Shown: one piece after another, positions 5,033 through 5,873 of the stretch
Position numbering within the stretch: position 1 is the stretch's first letter
How the letters are laid out: each line of letters starts with the position of its first letter
NCBI GenBank assembly: GCA_021799715.1
Contig: JAJYZY010000138.1
Coordinates: 1 to 5,873 of the forward strand
DNA length: 5,873 nt
Direction of reading: 5' to 3'
DNA from: Planctomycetota bacterium
GTDB taxonomy: Bacteria > Planctomycetota > Phycisphaerae > WQYP01
The notes under the pieces: model-generated
Told to the model about the DNA's origin: nothing
Databases searched by the model: none
Seen by the model: the letters and a program-made list of their open reading frames with translations, nothing else
Made by a program: the position numbers and the translations under genes

Positions 5033-5264
5033 GGAACATCTGAAAACAGCTCCAGCCGCGCCTGTGTCGCCGACATGATAATCCGTATCTCATGCCCGAA
5101 GATTATCCTTCATCCGAAAATCCCCGGTCGGTGTGGTTCGTAGGATGGACACGCTTGATACAACCCGCGCGGAAAAATTGCAGTGCCCTGTTCGGGTAGA
5201 GCCAGCGCGGGTCGGTAGCCGAGCACTGACCAGCCGTCAAAGGGGGGCAGGCGAGAACCGGAAG
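5033..5264. other. Non-coding stretch with nested inverted repeats
   Basis: No supported gene lies here. Inverted repeats include GATAATC (5077-5083) with GATTATC (5101-5107), and ACCCGCGC (5163-5170) with GCGCGGGT (5205-5212) enclosing CCC/GGG. GGTCGGT (5210-5216) also pairs with ACTGACC (5225-5231), counting one G-U pair; it competes with the previous stem for 5210-5212. A folded transcript or repeat remnant is possible. Confidence 0.35.
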
Positions 5265-5308
5265 GTGAACAGCACCCGCGGATGGCAGAAACCCGCGGGT
5301 GCTGTCAC
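5265..5308 (-). terminator. Strong hairpin after the autotransporter gene
   Basis: Positions 5269-5281 pair perfectly with 5293-5305 (13 bp, mostly G-C), and three more pairs (5265-5267 with 5306-5308) follow a single bulged A at 5268. The loop is 11 nt. The structure begins 22 nt past the stop codon of the minus-strand gene, where a terminator is expected. No long T-run follows on the minus strand, so the termination role rests on position and stability. Confidence 0.6.
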
Positions 5309-5330
5309 TTTCGACCGATCAATCAAATGC

Positions 5331-5873
5331 TCAGAAGCCAATCTGCAAGCCGGCCGTCACGCTTTGGGCGTAGGTGTGCGGGCCGCCGGCAAACTGGGCT
5401 TCGTAATCGGTGAATAACCCGATATTTTTGCCGATCTGCGCCGTCAGGGAAAATCCCATCAGGGCGGTATCGCGAATGGGGCCGTTGGTCACCACGGTGA
5501 ACGCATTTGAACCGGTACCGACGAAAGATGCATTGATACCACGACTGCTGTTGAGATACTCGTGAGAGTAAAAAGCGTTAAGCGACGGGACCAGCGTGAG
5601 CCAATGCGACACGGGCATATCGTACGACACATGGCCGCCGATCTCCGATCGGAGCGATTCCACACGCTGCTTCGAAACGCTCAGTCCGAACGGGCTGCTG
5701 GTTTCAGTGGTTCCCTGTACGTTGACGTGGGTGTAATACAACCCGGCCAGCGGCCCAAATATAAGGTGTTTCTTCAGTGCCTTGAAATCATATCCACCCT
5801 CCATCGCCACGTTGTAGACGCTGCCGCCGGTATCGCCGCGTGCGGAGGTAAGCGAGCCGTCAAAATTAATATT
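5331..5873 (-). CDS. Autotransporter outer-membrane beta-barrel domain protein (C-terminal part)
   Basis: The frame is open from the stop codon at 5331-5333 to the right edge, giving 180 residues of a protein whose start lies outside the window. The sequence matches the autotransporter beta-domain, a C-terminal 12-stranded barrel that sits in the outer membrane and presents an N-terminal passenger outside the cell. Alternating polar and hydrophobic strands recur, with family-like pieces: 'GGYDF' around fragment residues 25-29, 'GPLAGLYYTHVNV' a little later, 'LRSEIGGHVSYDM', 'FYSHEYL', and the last strand 'SVTAGLQIGF' ending in Phe, the usual signal for barrel insertion. A full domain is about 250-300 residues, so roughly the last two thirds are present. 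The in-frame GTG at 5810 is not the start, because homologous barrel strands continue upstream of it. The passenger, and so the function, is not visible. A strong hairpin follows the stop. Confidence 0.88.
   Translation of the reverse strand, partial: NINFDGSLTSARGDTGGSVYNVAMEGGYDFKALKKHLIFGPLAGLYYTHVNVQGTTETSSPFGLSVSKQRVESLRSEIGGHVSYDMPVSHWLTLVPSLNAFYSHEYLNSSRGINASFVGTGSNAFTVVTNGPIRDTALMGFSLTAQIGKNIGLFTDYEAQFAGGPHTYAQSVTAGLQIGF

Noticed and set aside
5005..5109. Short minus-strand open stretch (ATG at 5076, stop at 5005-5007) with a rather protein-like translation 'MSATQARLELFSDVPDG'
   Set aside because: Only 23 codons from the ATG, an in-frame stop at 5110-5112 just upstream, no ribosome binding site, and the stop codon lies inside the long hairpin. 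It could be a gene remnant but nothing confirms it.
5133..5417. Plus-strand open frame of 94 codons
   Set aside because: It passes through the strong hairpin and overlaps the end of the autotransporter gene antisense; no domain is recognisable.

Overview
The window looks like ordinary chromosomal DNA from a Gram-negative bacterium, most likely a planctomycete (Phycisphaerae-like). The main clue is the N-terminus of the sliding clamp DnaN: its 'SVVPSRSPKPVL' segment (residues 19-30) resembles planctomycete clamps as I remember them. Two other observations fit: a two-segment membrane protein that matches no family I know, and an autotransporter-type outer-membrane barrel. The assignment is inference from memory of families, not a database result.

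Layout from left to right. Positions 1-304 hold no convincing gene but carry a plausible promoter and ribosome binding site for dnaN. dnaN (+, 305-1465) stands alone, with no dnaA, recF or gyrB next to it. A short convergent gap with several small hairpins follows. Next is a flavin-reductase-domain protein (-, 1564-2241, GTG start). It is divergent across 177 bp from a 222-residue unknown membrane protein (+, 2419-3087) with two membrane segments and a soluble C-terminal domain that may have an NTF2/cystatin-like fold. A 226-bp convergent gap leads to an aldo/keto reductase (-, 3314-4303). After that comes about 1 kb of DNA without a convincing gene (4304-5330), then the C-terminal part of an autotransporter beta-barrel (-, 5331 to beyond the right edge) with a strong hairpin just past its stop codon.

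The genes do not form an evident pathway. Every complete gene appears to be its own transcription unit, and strands alternate +, -, +, -, -. The two redox enzymes (an FMN-type reductase and an NADPH-type aldo/keto reductase) are separated by an unrelated gene, so no joint function should be assumed.

The least ordinary part is the non-coding DNA. It includes a 7-bp tandem array built on GATCATT (4460-4505), a 9-bp triple repeat of CAGATT (4513-4539), and a dispersed 59-bp repeat present twice in opposite orientation (3244-3302 and 4723-4780). It also has a 13-bp imperfect hairpin with a symmetric internal loop (4993-5032), a further nested structure (5163-5231) and a terminator-like hairpin (5265-5308). 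This looks like repeat-derived intergenic DNA rather than a hidden operon. I see no CRISPR array, insertion sequence, tRNA or rRNA, and no clear defence or biosynthetic system.
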